Of a DNA stretch of 64,000 nt, positions 11,590-21,061 are shown piece after piece. The stretch comes from Aminobacter niigataensis (lineage in GTDB: Bacteria > Pseudomonadota > Alphaproteobacteria > Rhizobiales > Rhizobiaceae). The notes below the pieces were generated by a model, which made no database searches, had not been told where the DNA came from, and saw nothing but the letters and a program-made list of their open reading frames with translations. The translations under genes were made by a program, and so were the position numbers. Where the stretch lies: positions 868,001 to 932,000 of the forward strand of contig NZ_JACHOT010000001.1 of NCBI RefSeq assembly GCF_014200015.1, read 5' to 3'. Positions within the stretch are counted from its first letter, which is position 1; each line of letters begins with the position of its first letter.

Positions 11590-11617
11590 AAAAGGCGGGA
11601 TGTTTCCCGCCTTTTTT
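11590..11617 (+). terminator. Rho-independent terminator of eno
   Basis: AAAGGCGGGA (11591-11600) pairs perfectly with TCCCGCCTTT (11605-11614) around a TGTT loop and runs into six T residues. Confidence 0.93.
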
Positions 11618-11698
11618 GCTTTGACGAAGCTCCGACCGCCGACTGTAACCGTCCATTAAGCACAATCGAGCGACAAGAACCTGAGAGAGGTTCGGACC

Positions 11699-12028
11699 AT
11701 GTGGACACGCCAGCACAAGCAGACAAAATCCGGGCGCCTGATCGTTCCGGCGCTGGCGGTGATGTTCCTGTCCTATTTCGGCTTTCACGCCTATCACGGC
11801 GAGTTCGGCATCTATTCCAAGTACCGGCTCGAGGCCCAGGCCGTCGAGCTCCAGGCTCGGCTCGACACGGTCCGGGCGCAGCGGATGGATGTCGAGCGCC
11901 GCGTGCAGATGCTGCATGACGGCTCGCTGGAGAAGGACATGCTTGACGAGCAGGCGCGCAACGCGCTCAATATGTCCCATGCAGACGAGCTGACCATCAT
12001 GCGCCCATCCGCGCAGACGATTAACTGA
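11699..12028 (+). CDS. ftsB: Septum formation initiator FtsB/DivIC family
   Basis: 109 residues: basic cytoplasmic N-terminus, one transmembrane segment at about 14-33 (LIVPALAVMFLSYFGFHAY), then a heptad-rich coiled coil (LEAQAVELQARLDTVRAQ) and a conserved end with LDEQARNALNMSHADELTI. This is the PF04977 layout of FtsB, the bitopic divisome protein that works with FtsL and FtsQ. It sits between eno and pdhA, the usual place for alphaproteobacterial ftsB. Confidence 0.88.
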   Translation: MWTRQHKQTKSGRLIVPALAVMFLSYFGFHAYHGEFGIYSKYRLEAQAVELQARLDTVRAQRMDVERRVQMLHDGSLEKDMLDEQARNALNMSHADELTIMRPSAQTIN

Positions 12029-12202
12029 GTCTCGGTTAATCAAGAAGAAATTCAACGTTTTTCGACGCTTAACCGCATGCCTGCTATGCATTTTTCCGCA
12101 TGGCGCAGCGTCACTCCCCATGCTAGCGTTTTAGTCATGGAGAGGAGAGACAATGCATGATCTCCTCAATGTCCGCAAAGAGACGCCACTAGGGAGTGAT
12201 GC

Positions 12203-13246
12203 ATGGCCACCGCCGCCAAAAAAGCGCCTGCCAAAGCCAAATCCGATTCAAAATCCCCATCAGCGCCGGTAACGCCCAAACCGGTTGAGTTTACCAAGGA
12301 CCAGGATCTCAACGCCTATCGCGAGATGCTGCTCATCCGCCGTTTCGAGGAAAAGGCCGGCCAGCTCTACGGCATGGGCTTCATCGGCGGCTTCTGCCAC
12401 CTCTATATCGGCCAGGAAGCCGTCGTCACCGGCCTGCAGATGTCGCTAATCGAAGGCGACCAGATGATCACCGCCTACCGCGATCACGGCCACATGCTGG
12501 CCATGGGCCTTTCGGCGCGCGGCGTGATGGCCGAATTGACCGGGCGCCGGGGCGGCTTGTCGAAAGGCAAGGGCGGCTCGATGCACATGTTCTCCAAGGA
12601 AAAGCATTTCTACGGCGGCCACGGCATCGTCGGCGCCCAGGTGTCGCTTGGCACCGGGTTGGCCTTCGCCAATCGCTACCGCGAGAACCCGAATGTCTCG
12701 GTGACCTATTTCGGCGACGGCGCTGCCAACCAGGGCCAGGTCTACGAGAGCTTCAACATGGCCTCGCTGTGGAAGCTGCCGGTGATCTACGTCATCGAAA
12801 ACAACCGCTACGCCATGGGCACCGCGGTGTCGCGCGCTTCGGCCGAAACCGATTTTTCGCAGCGCGGCCTGTCGTTCAAGATCCCCGGTATCCAGGTCGA
12901 CGGCATGGACGTGCGCGCCGTCAAGGCAGCCGGCGACCTGGCCACCGAATGGTGCCGCTCGGGCAACGGCCCGATCATCCTCGAGATGCAGACCTACCGC
13001 TATCGCGGTCACTCGATGTCCGATCCGGCGAAGTACCGCTCCAAGGACGAAGTGCAGAAGATGCGCTCCGAGCATGACCCGATCGAACAGGTCAAGGCGC
13101 GTCTGATCGCCAAGAAGTGGGCGAGCGAGGACGACCTCAAGGCGGTCGACAAGGATGTTCGCGACATTGTGGCTGACGCCGCAGACTTTGCTCAGACCGA
13201 TCCCGAGCCGGATGTTGCCGAGCTCTGGACCGACATCTTGATCTAA
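12203..13246 (+). CDS. pdhA: Pyruvate dehydrogenase E1 component, alpha subunit
   Basis: 347 residues. With PdhB it performs thiamine-diphosphate-dependent decarboxylation of pyruvate. After a Lys/Ala/Pro-rich N-terminal extension of about 30 residues come [14 protein letters not shown], the [18 protein letters not shown] helix and the thiamine-diphosphate motif [13 protein letters not shown]...ENN. The conserved phosphorylation-loop-like region [15 protein letters not shown] is also present. GGGAGTGATGC precedes the ATG. First gene of the operon pdhA-pdhB-pdhC, with only 14 bases to pdhB. Confidence 0.96.
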   Translation: MATAAKKAPAKAKSDSKSPSAPVTPKPVEFTKDQDLNAYREMLLIRRFEEKAGQLYGMGFIGGFCHLYIGQEAVVTGLQMSLIEGDQMITAYRDHGHMLAMGLSARGVMAELTGRRGGLSKGKGGSMHMFSKEKHFYGGHGIVGAQVSLGTGLAFANRYRENPNVSVTYFGDGAANQGQVYESFNMASLWKLPVIYVIENNRYAMGTAVSRASAETDFSQRGLSFKIPGIQVDGMDVRAVKAAGDLATEWCRSGNGPIILEMQTYRYRGHSMSDPAKYRSKDEVQKMRSEHDPIEQVKARLIAKKWASEDDLKAVDKDVRDIVADAADFAQTDPEPDVAELWTDILI

Positions 13247-13260
13247 GGGAGGGCGCGAAC

Positions 13261-14643
13261 ATGCCGATCGAAATTCTCATGCCTGCGCTCTCGCCGACGA
13301 TGGAAGAGGGTAATCTGTCCAAGTGGTTGAAGAATGAAGGCGACAAGGTTGTCGCCGGCGACGTCATCGCCGAAATCGAAACCGACAAGGCGACGATGGA
13401 AGTCGAAGCCGTTGACGAAGGCGTTCTGGGCAAGCAGCTGATCGCTGCCGGCACCGAAGGCGTCAAGGTCAACACGCCGATCGCCGTGCTGCTGCAGGAC
13501 GGCGAAAGCGCTGCCGACATCGGCAAGGGCGCAGCTCCTGCCAAGGTTGAGGCACCTGCTGCCGCCGCAGCACCCGCCGCTGCTCCGGCTGCCGCCGCAC
13601 CCGTCGCCGCCGCCCCGAAGACGGAAGTTGCTGCCGATCCGGACATTCCGGCTGGCACCGAGATGGTGTCAATGACGGTCCGCGAGGCGCTGCGCGATGC
13701 CATGGCCGAAGAGATGCGCCGCGACGGCGACGTCTTCGTCATGGGCGAGGAAGTTGCCGAGTACCAGGGCGCCTACAAGATCACGCAAGGCCTTCTGCAG
13801 GAATTCGGCCCGCGCCGCGTCGTCGACACGCCGATCACCGAGCATGGTTTTGCTGGCGTTGGCGTCGGTGCGGCGATGGCCGGCCTCAAGCCGATCGTCG
13901 AATTCATGACCTTCAACTTCGCCATGCAGGCGATCGACCAGATCGTCAACTCGGCCGCCAAGACGCTCTACATGTCCGGTGGCCAGATGGGCGCGCCGAT
14001 CGTCTTCCGCGGACCCAGCGGTGCGGCCGCCCGCGTCGCTGCCCAGCACTCGCAGTGCTATGCGGCGTGGTACAGCCACATTCCGGGCCTCAAGGTGGTG
14101 ATGCCGTACTCGGCAGCCGACGCCAAGGGCCTGCTCAAGGCTGCGATCCGCGACCCCAATCCGGTCATCTTCCTCGAGAACGAAATCCTCTACGGCCACC
14201 ATTTCGACGTGCCGAAGCTCGACGATTTCGTCCTGCCGATCGGCAAGGCGCGCATCCACAAGCCGGGCAAGGACGTCACCATCGTCTCCTTCGGCATCGG
14301 CATGACCTATGCGATCAAGGCCGAGGCGGAACTCGCCGCCATGGGCATCGACGTCGAGATCATCGATCTCCGGACCATCCGTCCGCTCGACTTCGACACC
14401 ATCATCGCGTCGGTCAAGAAGACCAATCGCCTGGTGGTTGTGGAAGAAGGCTTCCCGCAGTCCTCGGTCGGCGATCATATTGCCAACCAGGTGTCGCAGC
14501 GCGCCTTCGACCATCTCGATGCGCCCGTCATCACCATCGCCGGCAAGGATGTGCCGATGCCCTACGCCGCCAATCTCGAAAAGCTCGCTCTGCCGAATGT
14601 CGGCGAAGTGATCGAGGCGGTCAAAGCAGTCACGTATCGCTGA
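13261..14643 (+). CDS. pdhB: Pyruvate dehydrogenase E1 beta subunit with N-terminal lipoyl domain
   Basis: 460 residues, about 130 longer than a plain E1 beta. Residues 1-78 form a biotinyl/lipoyl domain ([15 protein letters not shown], lipoyl Lys in DKA), nearly the same as that of PdhC. An Ala/Pro linker (about 95-130) leads into the E1 beta transketolase domain with [30 protein letters not shown] and the C-terminal domain ([14 protein letters not shown]). A lipoyl domain on E1 beta is a known alphaproteobacterial arrangement. The protein forms the E1 heterotetramer with PdhA. Gaps of 14 and 18 bases to its neighbours show one operon. Confidence 0.96.
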   Translation: MPIEILMPALSPTMEEGNLSKWLKNEGDKVVAGDVIAEIETDKATMEVEAVDEGVLGKQLIAAGTEGVKVNTPIAVLLQDGESAADIGKGAAPAKVEAPAAAAAPAAAPAAAAPVAAAPKTEVAADPDIPAGTEMVSMTVREALRDAMAEEMRRDGDVFVMGEEVAEYQGAYKITQGLLQEFGPRRVVDTPITEHGFAGVGVGAAMAGLKPIVEFMTFNFAMQAIDQIVNSAAKTLYMSGGQMGAPIVFRGPSGAAARVAAQHSQCYAAWYSHIPGLKVVMPYSAADAKGLLKAAIRDPNPVIFLENEILYGHHFDVPKLDDFVLPIGKARIHKPGKDVTIVSFGIGMTYAIKAEAELAAMGIDVEIIDLRTIRPLDFDTIIASVKKTNRLVVVEEGFPQSSVGDHIANQVSQRAFDHLDAPVITIAGKDVPMPYAANLEKLALPNVGEVIEAVKAVTYR

Positions 14644-14661
14644 CACGGGCGGGAGGTCATC

Positions 14662-16029
14662 ATGCCGATCAATATCACCATGCCTGCCCTTTCGCCGACG
14701 ATGGAAGAGGGCAATCTGGCCAAGTGGCTGGTCAAGGAAGGCGACAAGGTTGCCCCGGGCGACGTGATCGCCGAGATCGAAACCGACAAGGCGACGATGG
14801 AAGTCGAAGCCGTCGATGAAGGCACCGTTGCCAAGCTCGTCGTCCCTGCCGGCACCGAAGGCGTCAAGGTCAATTCGCTGATCGCCATTCTCGCTGCTGA
14901 AGGCGAGGATGTCGGTGCTGCGGCCAAGGGCGGCAATGGCGCGCCTGCCGCGGCCCCCAAGGCCGAGGCACCGAAAGCCGAGGCTGCTCCAGCCGCGGCG
15001 CCGGCTCCGGCCGCTCGCGCAGCGACCCCAGTCGCCGCTGCACCGGCTGCAACCAACGGCGCCGCTGTCTCCAGCGACGGCCGCACCATCGCATCGCCGC
15101 TCGCCCGCCGCATTGCCAAGGATTCCGGCATCGACCTTTCGGCCGTTACCGGCACCGGCCCGCATGGCCGTGTCGTCAAGGCCGACGTCGAGGCGGCGAT
15201 CGCCGGCGGCGGTGCCAAAGCTGCACCTGCAGCGAAGGCTCCTGCCGGCGCTCCGGCTGCGGCCCCCGCTGCCAAGGGCATGTCGGACGACCAGGTGCTC
15301 AAGCTGTTCGAAGAAGGCAGCTACGAGCTCATCCCGCACGACAACATGCGCAAGACCATCGCGCGCCGCCTTGTCGAGGCCAAGAGCACGATCCCGCATT
15401 TCTACCTGACGCTCGACTGCGAGATCGATGCGCTGCTGGCCCTGCGGGCCCAGCTCAACGCGGCGGCGCCGGTGCGCAAGACCGACAAAGGCGACGTGCC
15501 GGCCTACAAGCTGTCGGTCAACGACATGATCATCAAGGCGATGGCCTTGGCGCTGACGGCCGTGCCCGATGCCAACGTGTCGTGGACGGACCAGGCCATG
15601 GTCAAGCACAAGCACGCCGATGTCGGCGTCGCCGTATCGATCCCGGGCGGTCTGATCACCCCGATCATCCGGAAGGCCGATATCAAGACGCTGTCGGTCA
15701 TCTCCAACGAGATGAAGGACATGGCTGGCCGGGCGCGCAACCGCAAGCTCAAGCCCGAGGAATATCAGGGCGGCTCCAGTGCCGTGTCCAATCTCGGCAT
15801 GTTCGGCATCAAGGACTTTGCCGCCGTCATCAACCCGCCGCACGCCACCATCCTGGCTGTCGGCGCGGGCGAGGAGCGGGCCGTGGTCAAGAACGGCGAG
15901 ATCAAGATCGCTAACGTGATGTCGGTGACGCTGTCGACCGATCATCGTGCCGTCGATGGTGCGCTCGGTGCCGAGCTGCTCTCGGCCTTCAAGCGCTTCA
16001 TCGAAAACCCGATGGGCATGCTGGTGTAG
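14662..16029 (+). CDS. pdhC: Dihydrolipoamide acetyltransferase, E2 core of pyruvate dehydrogenase
   Basis: 455 residues. Lipoyl domain at 1-76 (lipoyl Lys in [15 protein letters not shown]), Ala/Pro linker, peripheral-subunit-binding domain at about 145-180 (ASPLARRIAKDSGIDLSAV) and the catalytic acetyltransferase domain from about 220 to the end. The active-site His and Asp appear in LSTDHRAVDGALGAELL. It forms the core to which E1 and Lpd bind. GGGAGG precedes the ATG. Confidence 0.96.
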   Translation: MPINITMPALSPTMEEGNLAKWLVKEGDKVAPGDVIAEIETDKATMEVEAVDEGTVAKLVVPAGTEGVKVNSLIAILAAEGEDVGAAAKGGNGAPAAAPKAEAPKAEAAPAAAPAPAARAATPVAAAPAATNGAAVSSDGRTIASPLARRIAKDSGIDLSAVTGTGPHGRVVKADVEAAIAGGGAKAAPAAKAPAGAPAAAPAAKGMSDDQVLKLFEEGSYELIPHDNMRKTIARRLVEAKSTIPHFYLTLDCEIDALLALRAQLNAAAPVRKTDKGDVPAYKLSVNDMIIKAMALALTAVPDANVSWTDQAMVKHKHADVGVAVSIPGGLITPIIRKADIKTLSVISNEMKDMAGRARNRKLKPEEYQGGSSAVSNLGMFGIKDFAAVINPPHATILAVGAGEERAVVKNGEIKIANVMSVTLSTDHRAVDGALGAELLSAFKRFIENPMGMLV

Positions 16030-16040
16030 TTCCCCAAGTT

Positions 16041-16061
16041 CCCCTCCCCAAAAGGGAGGGG
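16041..16061. repeat. Palindrome between pdhC and the SGNH hydrolase gene
   Basis: CCCCTCCC (16041-16048) and GGGAGGGG (16054-16061) form a perfect 8-bp stem around CAAAA. Without a following T-run it resembles the G/C-rich palindromic intergenic elements of rhizobial genomes more than a terminator. It may reduce read-through or stabilise the pdhABC message. Confidence 0.55.
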
Positions 16062-16078
16062 ATTCGAGGACTCCGATC

Positions 16079-16717
16079 ATGAAGACTGTGCTTTGCTACG
16101 GCGACTCGCTGACCTGGGGCTACGACGCGGCCGGTCCCGGCCGCCATGTGTTCGAAGACCGCTGGCCGAGCGTGCTGCAGGCTGAACTGGGCGAAGGCGT
16201 GTACGTCATCGCCGAAGGGCTGAACGGCCGCACCACCGCATTCGACGATCATCTCGCCGGCACCGACCGTAACGGCGCGCGCACCTTGCCGACCATCCTC
16301 GGCACGCATGCGCCGCTCGATCTCGTCGTCATCATGCTCGGCGCCAATGACATGAAGCCGTGGATCCACGGCAATCCACTGGCTGCCAAGCAGGGCATGG
16401 CGCGGCTGGTGTCGATCGTCAGGGGCTACGACCACGGCATGGACTATCCTGTACCAAACATCCTGCTGGTTTCGCCGCCGGCCGTCAGCCGCACCGACAA
16501 TGCCGAGTTCAAGGACATGTTCGCCGGTGGCGACAAGGCGTCCCAACAGCTTGCGCCCCTTTACGCGGCACTGGCCGACGAGGCTGGCTGCGGCTTCTTC
16601 GACGCCGGATCGGTGGCGCTGACCACGCCGCTCGACGGCGTCCATCTCGATGCCGAGAACACGCGGAAGATCGGCCTTGCACTCGCGCCTGTCGTGCGCG
16701 TGATGCTGGAGCTCTGA
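16079..16717 (+). CDS. SGNH/GDSL hydrolase (arylesterase-like)
   Basis: 212 residues starting MKTVLCYGDSLTWGYDAA. Block I with the nucleophile Ser is GDSLTWG, block III with the oxyanion Asn is GANDMK and block V with catalytic Asp/His is DGVHLD, so a complete SGNH hydrolase. It resembles soluble rhizobial arylesterases or acyl-CoA thioesterases of this fold. No signal peptide, so cytoplasmic. The natural substrate cannot be read from sequence. Lies inside the pdh-lpd block, just before the GNAT gene. Confidence 0.87.
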   Translation: MKTVLCYGDSLTWGYDAAGPGRHVFEDRWPSVLQAELGEGVYVIAEGLNGRTTAFDDHLAGTDRNGARTLPTILGTHAPLDLVVIMLGANDMKPWIHGNPLAAKQGMARLVSIVRGYDHGMDYPVPNILLVSPPAVSRTDNAEFKDMFAGGDKASQQLAPLYAALADEAGCGFFDAGSVALTTPLDGVHLDAENTRKIGLALAPVVRVMLEL

Positions 16718-16718
16718 T

Positions 16719-17300
16719 TTGGCCGGCGCTGTCACCATCCGCAGGGCCGAACGGCGCGATGCCGCCGAGATGGCGATCCTTGTCGATTTGTCGTCGCATG
16801 GCTTGGCCTCGTGGCTCTGGTACGGCGCGGTGCTCGAGGGCGCAACGCAGACGGCGCTCGAACACGGGCGCAACCAGATGCGCCGCGATAACGAGCGCGC
16901 CGGCTGGAAAGATGCGAGCCTGGCCGAAGTGGAAGGCGAGATTGCAGGCTTGGTGATCGGCCACTTGGTTGACCCGTCATTCGCCGACGAAGTGGCGCCG
17001 CATCCGGTTTTTGAGCCGATCCTCGGCCTCCAGAAGCAGGCCATCGGCAACTGGTTCATCGACAGCGTCGGTGTGTACCGGCACCATCGAGGGCGCGGCA
17101 TCGGCCGCAGACTGGTCGACCACGAGCTCGCACGTGCTGCGGGGCATGCGGTCAGCCTGATCACCGAAGGCGACAACGACGTGGCGCTCGGCCTCTACAA
17201 ATCCAGCGGATTTGAGGAAGTGACGCGGCTTCCGTCCATACCGCTCGACGACAACGGCAAGAAACACGACTGGGTGCTGCTCACGCGCAGCGCGACCTGA
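16719..17300 (+). CDS. GNAT family N-acetyltransferase
   Basis: 193 residues, probably using a TTG start one base after the previous stop, with TGGAG upstream. The N-terminus VTIRRAERRDAAEMAILVD and the acetyl-CoA-binding motif A (VYRHHRGRGIGRRLVDHE) identify a GNAT fold; the C-terminal YKSSGFEEV is the usual last strand. The acceptor substrate is unknown. Wedged between the SGNH hydrolase and lpd, so probably co-transcribed with the pyruvate dehydrogenase genes. Confidence 0.85.
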   Translation: MAGAVTIRRAERRDAAEMAILVDLSSHGLASWLWYGAVLEGATQTALEHGRNQMRRDNERAGWKDASLAEVEGEIAGLVIGHLVDPSFADEVAPHPVFEPILGLQKQAIGNWFIDSVGVYRHHRGRGIGRRLVDHELARAAGHAVSLITEGDNDVALGLYKSSGFEEVTRLPSIPLDDNGKKHDWVLLTRSAT

Positions 17301-17315
17301 ACAAGAGGCACACTC

Positions 17316-18761
17316 ATGGCTGAGAATTACGACGTCATCATCATCGGCTCCGGTCCCGGCGGCTACATCGCGGCGATCCGTGCTGCGCAGCTCGGTCTCA
17401 AGACGGCCGTCGTCGAGCGCGAGCACCTGGCCGGCATCTGCTCCAACTGGGGCTGTATCCCGACCAAGGCGCTGCTGCGCTCGGCCGAGGTGCTGCACCT
17501 CGCCGAACATGCCAAGAACTACGGGCTCAAGCTCGAAGGCTCGATCTCGCCGGACCTGAAGGCCATTGTCGATCGTTCGCGCGGCATTGCCCAGCGCATG
17601 AATGGCGGCGTCGGCTTCCTGATGAAGAAGAACAAGGTCGACGTCATCTGGGGCGAGGCAAAGCTCACCAAGCCCGGCCAGATCGTCGTTTCCAAGTCGT
17701 CGAAGAAGCCGATGGAGCCGCAGGCACCGCTGCCCAAGAACACGCTTGGCGAGGGCACCTACAACGCCAAGCACATCATCGTCGCCACCGGTGCCAGGCC
17801 GCGCGCGCTGCCCGGCATCGAGCCGGACGGCAAGCTGATCTGGACTTATTTCGAGGCGATGGTGCCGCCGGAAATGCCGAAGTCGCTGCTGGTCATGGGC
17901 TCGGGCGCGATCGGCATCGAGTTCGCCTCGTTCTACCGCACGATGGGCGTCGAGGTGACCGTCGTCGAGGTGATGCCGGCCGTCATGCCGGTCGAGGATG
18001 CCGAAATCTCGGCCTTCGCCAAGAAGCAGTTCGACAAGCAGGGCATGAAGATCCATCTCGAGGCCAAGGTGACCAAGGTCGAGAAGAGCGCCAACTCGAT
18101 CACCGCCCATGTCGAGATGAAGGACGGCAAGGTCGAAAAGATCACCGCAGATCGCATGATCTCGGCCGTCGGCGTCCAGGGCAACATCGAAAACATCGGC
18201 CTGGAAGCGCTTGGCGTGAAGACCGATCGTGGCTGCATCGTCATCGACGGCTACGGCAAGACCAACGTGCCGGGCATCTACGCCATCGGCGATGTCGCCG
18301 GTCCGCCTATGCTGGCGCACAAGGCCGAGCACGAGGCGGTCATCTGCGTCGAAAAGATCGCCGGCCTGCCCAACGTCCACCCGATGGACAAGCTGAAGAT
18401 CCCAGGCTGCACCTACTGCAACCCGCAGGTCGCATCCGTCGGCCTGACCGAAGCCAAGGCCAAGGCCGAAGGCAAGGACATCCGCGTCGGCCGCTTCCCC
18501 TTCGTCGCCAACGGCAAGGCCATTGCGCTGGGCGAAGACCAGGGCATGGTCAAGACCATCTTCGACAAGAAGACCGGCCAGTTGCTTGGCGCGCATCTTG
18601 TCGGCGCCGAGGTCACCGAGCTGATCCAGGGTTTTGTCGTCGCCATGAACCTCGAAACCACCGAGGAAGAACTGATGCACACCATCTTCCCGCATCCGAC
18701 GATCTCGGAGACCATGAAGGAAAGTGTGCTTGATGCCTATGGGCGTGCGCTCAACGCATGA
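17316..18761 (+). CDS. lpdA: Dihydrolipoyl dehydrogenase (E3)
   Basis: 481 residues. Re-oxidises dihydrolipoyl groups on E2 with NAD. The FAD motif is IIGSGPGGYIAAIRAAQLG, the redox disulfide is in CSNWGCIPTK, the NAD-binding Rossmann motif in VMGSGAIGIEFASF, the second FAD motif in YAIGDVAGPPMLAHKA and the catalytic His-Glu pair in FPHPTISETMKE. Position directly after pdhABC assigns it to the pyruvate complex, although it could also serve other 2-oxoacid complexes. AAGAGGCAC precedes the ATG. Confidence 0.96.
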   Translation: MAENYDVIIIGSGPGGYIAAIRAAQLGLKTAVVEREHLAGICSNWGCIPTKALLRSAEVLHLAEHAKNYGLKLEGSISPDLKAIVDRSRGIAQRMNGGVGFLMKKNKVDVIWGEAKLTKPGQIVVSKSSKKPMEPQAPLPKNTLGEGTYNAKHIIVATGARPRALPGIEPDGKLIWTYFEAMVPPEMPKSLLVMGSGAIGIEFASFYRTMGVEVTVVEVMPAVMPVEDAEISAFAKKQFDKQGMKIHLEAKVTKVEKSANSITAHVEMKDGKVEKITADRMISAVGVQGNIENIGLEALGVKTDRGCIVIDGYGKTNVPGIYAIGDVAGPPMLAHKAEHEAVICVEKIAGLPNVHPMDKLKIPGCTYCNPQVASVGLTEAKAKAEGKDIRVGRFPFVANGKAIALGEDQGMVKTIFDKKTGQLLGAHLVGAEVTELIQGFVVAMNLETTEEELMHTIFPHPTISETMKESVLDAYGRALNA

Positions 18762-18842
18762 CGTGTGTGCGTCGGCGCGCCTGTTGCGGCGCGCCAGATG
18801 CCACTATATCAGCTGAAGCCAAGGACTGGCCGGAGAGGAGCG

Positions 18843-19124
18843 ATGGAGCAGAGTTACGGAATTCTCGGCATGCCCGGTGTCGGCTTCTTCGGCATGTTGC
18901 TCATCGGTTTCCTTGCCGGCTACGTTGCCGAGCGGACGATGAACCGCGATCACGGCTTCCTGACGAATATCCTCGTCGGCATCGCCGGTTCCTTTGTCGG
19001 CGGCACTCTGGCGGGGTTGCTCGGCATCAATTATTACGGGTTCCTGGGCAACCTCATCGTCGCCATCGCAGGCGCCCTGATCTTGCTCTGGATTTTCGGC
19101 CGCTCGCAGGCGCGGCAGCCTTGA
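18843..19124 (+). CDS. GlsB/YeaQ/YmgE family membrane protein
   Basis: 93 residues, nearly all membrane: GVGFFGMLLIGFLAGYVAE, TNILVGIAGSFVGGTLAGLL and NLIVAIAGALILLWIF form three hydrophobic segments typical of the transglycosylase-associated (GlsB/YeaQ/YmgE) family, small inner-membrane proteins often linked to stress. The ATG at 18843 follows GGAGAGGAGCG, better than the more upstream in-frame start. It lies 12 bases before lipA. Confidence 0.85.
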   Translation: MEQSYGILGMPGVGFFGMLLIGFLAGYVAERTMNRDHGFLTNILVGIAGSFVGGTLAGLLGINYYGFLGNLIVAIAGALILLWIFGRSQARQP

Positions 19125-19136
19125 TAGGATGAACTG

Positions 19137-20099
19137 ATGGTCACTGTTCTCGATCTCAACGACCGTCCGCGCGCACGGCACCCCGAAAAGGCCCATCGGC
19201 CCGACCAGGAGGTTCTGCGCAAGCCGGACTGGATCCGCGTCAAGGCGCCGGTTTCGCGTGGCTACCAGGAAACGCGCGACATCGTGAAGTCGCACAAGCT
19301 GGTCACCGTCTGCGAAGAGGCCGGCTGCCCCAATATTGGCGAGTGCTGGGAAAAGAAGCACGCCACCTTCATGATCCTGGGCGAGATCTGCACGCGCGCC
19401 TGCGCCTTCTGCAATGTCGCGACGGGCATCCCGACCGCCGTCGATCCGAACGAGCCGGAAAGCGTTGCCAAGGCTGTCGCCCAGATGGGCCTGACCCACG
19501 TCGTCATCACCTCGGTCGACCGTGACGATCTTGCCGACGGCGGCGCCCAGCATTTTGCCGACGTCATCCATGCCATCCGCCGGCTGACGCCGTTGACGAC
19601 CATCGAAATCCTGACGCCCGACTTCCTGCGCAAGGAAGGCGCGCTCGAGATCGTCGTCGCTGCCCGTCCCGACGTCTTCAACCACAATCTCGAAACTGTG
19701 CCGTCGAATTACCTGACCGTGCGCCCCGGCGCGCGTTACTTCCACTCGATCCGGTTGTTGCAGCGGGTCAAGGAACTCGACCCGTCGATCTTCACCAAGT
19801 CGGGCATCATGGTCGGCCTCGGCGAGGAGCGCCACGAGGTGCTTCAGTTGATGGATGACCTGCGCACGGCCAATGTCGACTTCATGACCATCGGCCAGTA
19901 CCTCCAGCCGACGAAGAAGCATCACCCGGTCAAGAAGTTCGTGACGCCGGACGAGTTCGAGTCCTACGCCACAGTCGGCAAGTCGAAGGGCTTCCTGCTC
20001 GTGGCGTCGAGCCCGCTGACGCGTTCGTCGCACCATGCCGGCGACGATTTCGCCAAGCTGCGCGCGGCCCGCGAAGCGCGTCTCGCCAAGTCGGCCTGA
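19137..20099 (+). CDS. lipA: Lipoyl synthase
   Basis: 320 residues. Radical-SAM enzyme that inserts two sulfurs into protein-bound octanoyl groups. The auxiliary cluster Cys are in [12 protein letters not shown], the radical-SAM CX3CX2C in CTRACAFC. It supplies the lipoyl modification for PdhB, PdhC and other 2-oxoacid complexes, consistent with its place next to the pdh-lpd block. AGGATGAACTG precedes the ATG. Confidence 0.96.
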   Translation: MVTVLDLNDRPRARHPEKAHRPDQEVLRKPDWIRVKAPVSRGYQETRDIVKSHKLVTVCEEAGCPNIGECWEKKHATFMILGEICTRACAFCNVATGIPTAVDPNEPESVAKAVAQMGLTHVVITSVDRDDLADGGAQHFADVIHAIRRLTPLTTIEILTPDFLRKEGALEIVVAARPDVFNHNLETVPSNYLTVRPGARYFHSIRLLQRVKELDPSIFTKSGIMVGLGEERHEVLQLMDDLRTANVDFMTIGQYLQPTKKHHPVKKFVTPDEFESYATVGKSKGFLLVASSPLTRSSHHAGDDFAKLRAAREARLAKSA

Positions 20100-20117
20100 C
20101 GCGCGCCCCAGGCCAAC

Positions 20118-20579
20118 ATGCCGAAGTTCGAAACCACGCGCCGGGTCAGCCACTCGCCGGAAGAGATGTACGCGCTTGTGGCCGACGTGGAAAAATATCC
20201 GGAATTCCTGCCGCTGTGCGAAGCGCTGAACGTGCGCTCGCGGCGCGAGCGCGACGGTCGCGAAATCCTCGTGGCCGACATGACTGTGGGCTACAAGGCG
20301 ATCCGCGAGACATTCACCACCCAGGTCCTGCTCACGCCCGCGGAGAACACCATCGACGTCAAATACCTCGACGGGCCGTTCCGCTACCTGACCAACGAGT
20401 GGAAATTCGTGGCAGCAGTTGGCGGCGGTTCGGATGTCGAGTTCTTCATCGACTATGAGTTTAAGAGCCGCATCCTGGGTGCGCTGATGGGCACGATGTT
20501 CGACCGCGCCTTCCGCATGTTCGCCGAAGCGTTCGAAAAGCGGGCGGACGCGATCTATGGGCCGGCAAAAGCGGTCTGA
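20118..20579 (+). CDS. Coq10/RatA-type START-domain protein
   Basis: 153 residues starting MPKFETTRRVSHSPEEMYAL, then LVADVEKYPEFLPLCEAL. These are hallmarks of the polyketide-cyclase/Coq10 (SRPBCC) family. Homologues bind ubiquinone (Coq10) or, in E. coli, are known as RatA. Immediately downstream of lipA and probably co-transcribed, a common alphaproteobacterial pairing. The 3' end overlaps the convergent pncC gene by 25 bases. Confidence 0.88.
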   Translation: MPKFETTRRVSHSPEEMYALVADVEKYPEFLPLCEALNVRSRRERDGREILVADMTVGYKAIRETFTTQVLLTPAENTIDVKYLDGPFRYLTNEWKFVAAVGGGSDVEFFIDYEFKSRILGALMGTMFDRAFRMFAEAFEKRADAIYGPAKAV

Positions 20580-21061
20580 TCGACGGCCCGCAGTCCAAGG
20601 CCAAGCGCTGTCCGAACCGTCTCACGGCGGATGAAGTCGCGGCCCTTGTCCTCGAACAGGCGGAACTCCGCCTCTACTGGCATGCCTTTCCTGGCGACGC
20701 CGAACCAGACCAGCCCGACGGGTTTTTCAGCCGAGCCGCCGCCGGGGCCGGCAACACCGGTCACCGCTAGTGCAAGGCCGGCACGCGAATGGGCAAGGGC
20801 GCCAGCGGCCATTTCAAGCGCCGTTTCGCGGGAGACTGCGCCATGCGCCTTGAGTGTCGCTTCGGAGACGCCGAGCATCTCCATCTTGGCTTCGTTGGAA
20901 TAGGTGATGAAGCCGCGGTCGACGACCGCCGACGAGCCGGCGATGTCGGTGAGAGCCGCGATGATCATGCCGCCGGTGCAGCTTTCGGCGGTGGCTATCA
21001 TCGTGCCATGTGCCTCGCAGGCTTCGAGCAAGGCCGAGGCGAGGGCGCCGATGTCGCTCAT
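20555..21061 (-). CDS. pncC: Nicotinamide-nucleotide amidase, CinA C-terminal domain protein
   Basis: 168 residues: only the CinA C-terminal domain, as in stand-alone PncC. Motifs are [19 protein letters not shown] with the nucleophile Ser, [12 protein letters not shown] and [19 protein letters not shown]. The family deamidates nicotinamide mononucleotide in pyridine-nucleotide salvage. The ATG overlaps the stop of ispDF by four bases (ATGA), a conserved alphaproteobacterial couple. The 3' end overlaps the Coq10-like gene on the other strand. Confidence 0.9.
   Translation of the reverse strand: MSDIGALASALLEACEAHGTMIATAESCTGGMIIAALTDIAGSSAVVDRGFITYSNEAKMEMLGVSEATLKAHGAVSRETALEMAAGALAHSRAGLALAVTGVAGPGGGSAEKPVGLVWFGVARKGMPVEAEFRLFEDKGRDFIRRETVRTALGLGLRAVDQTAFAGP

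Noticed and set aside
13669-16080. 803-codon frame opposite pdhB and pdhC
   Set aside because: Antisense shadow of two well-supported enzymes; no family motifs.
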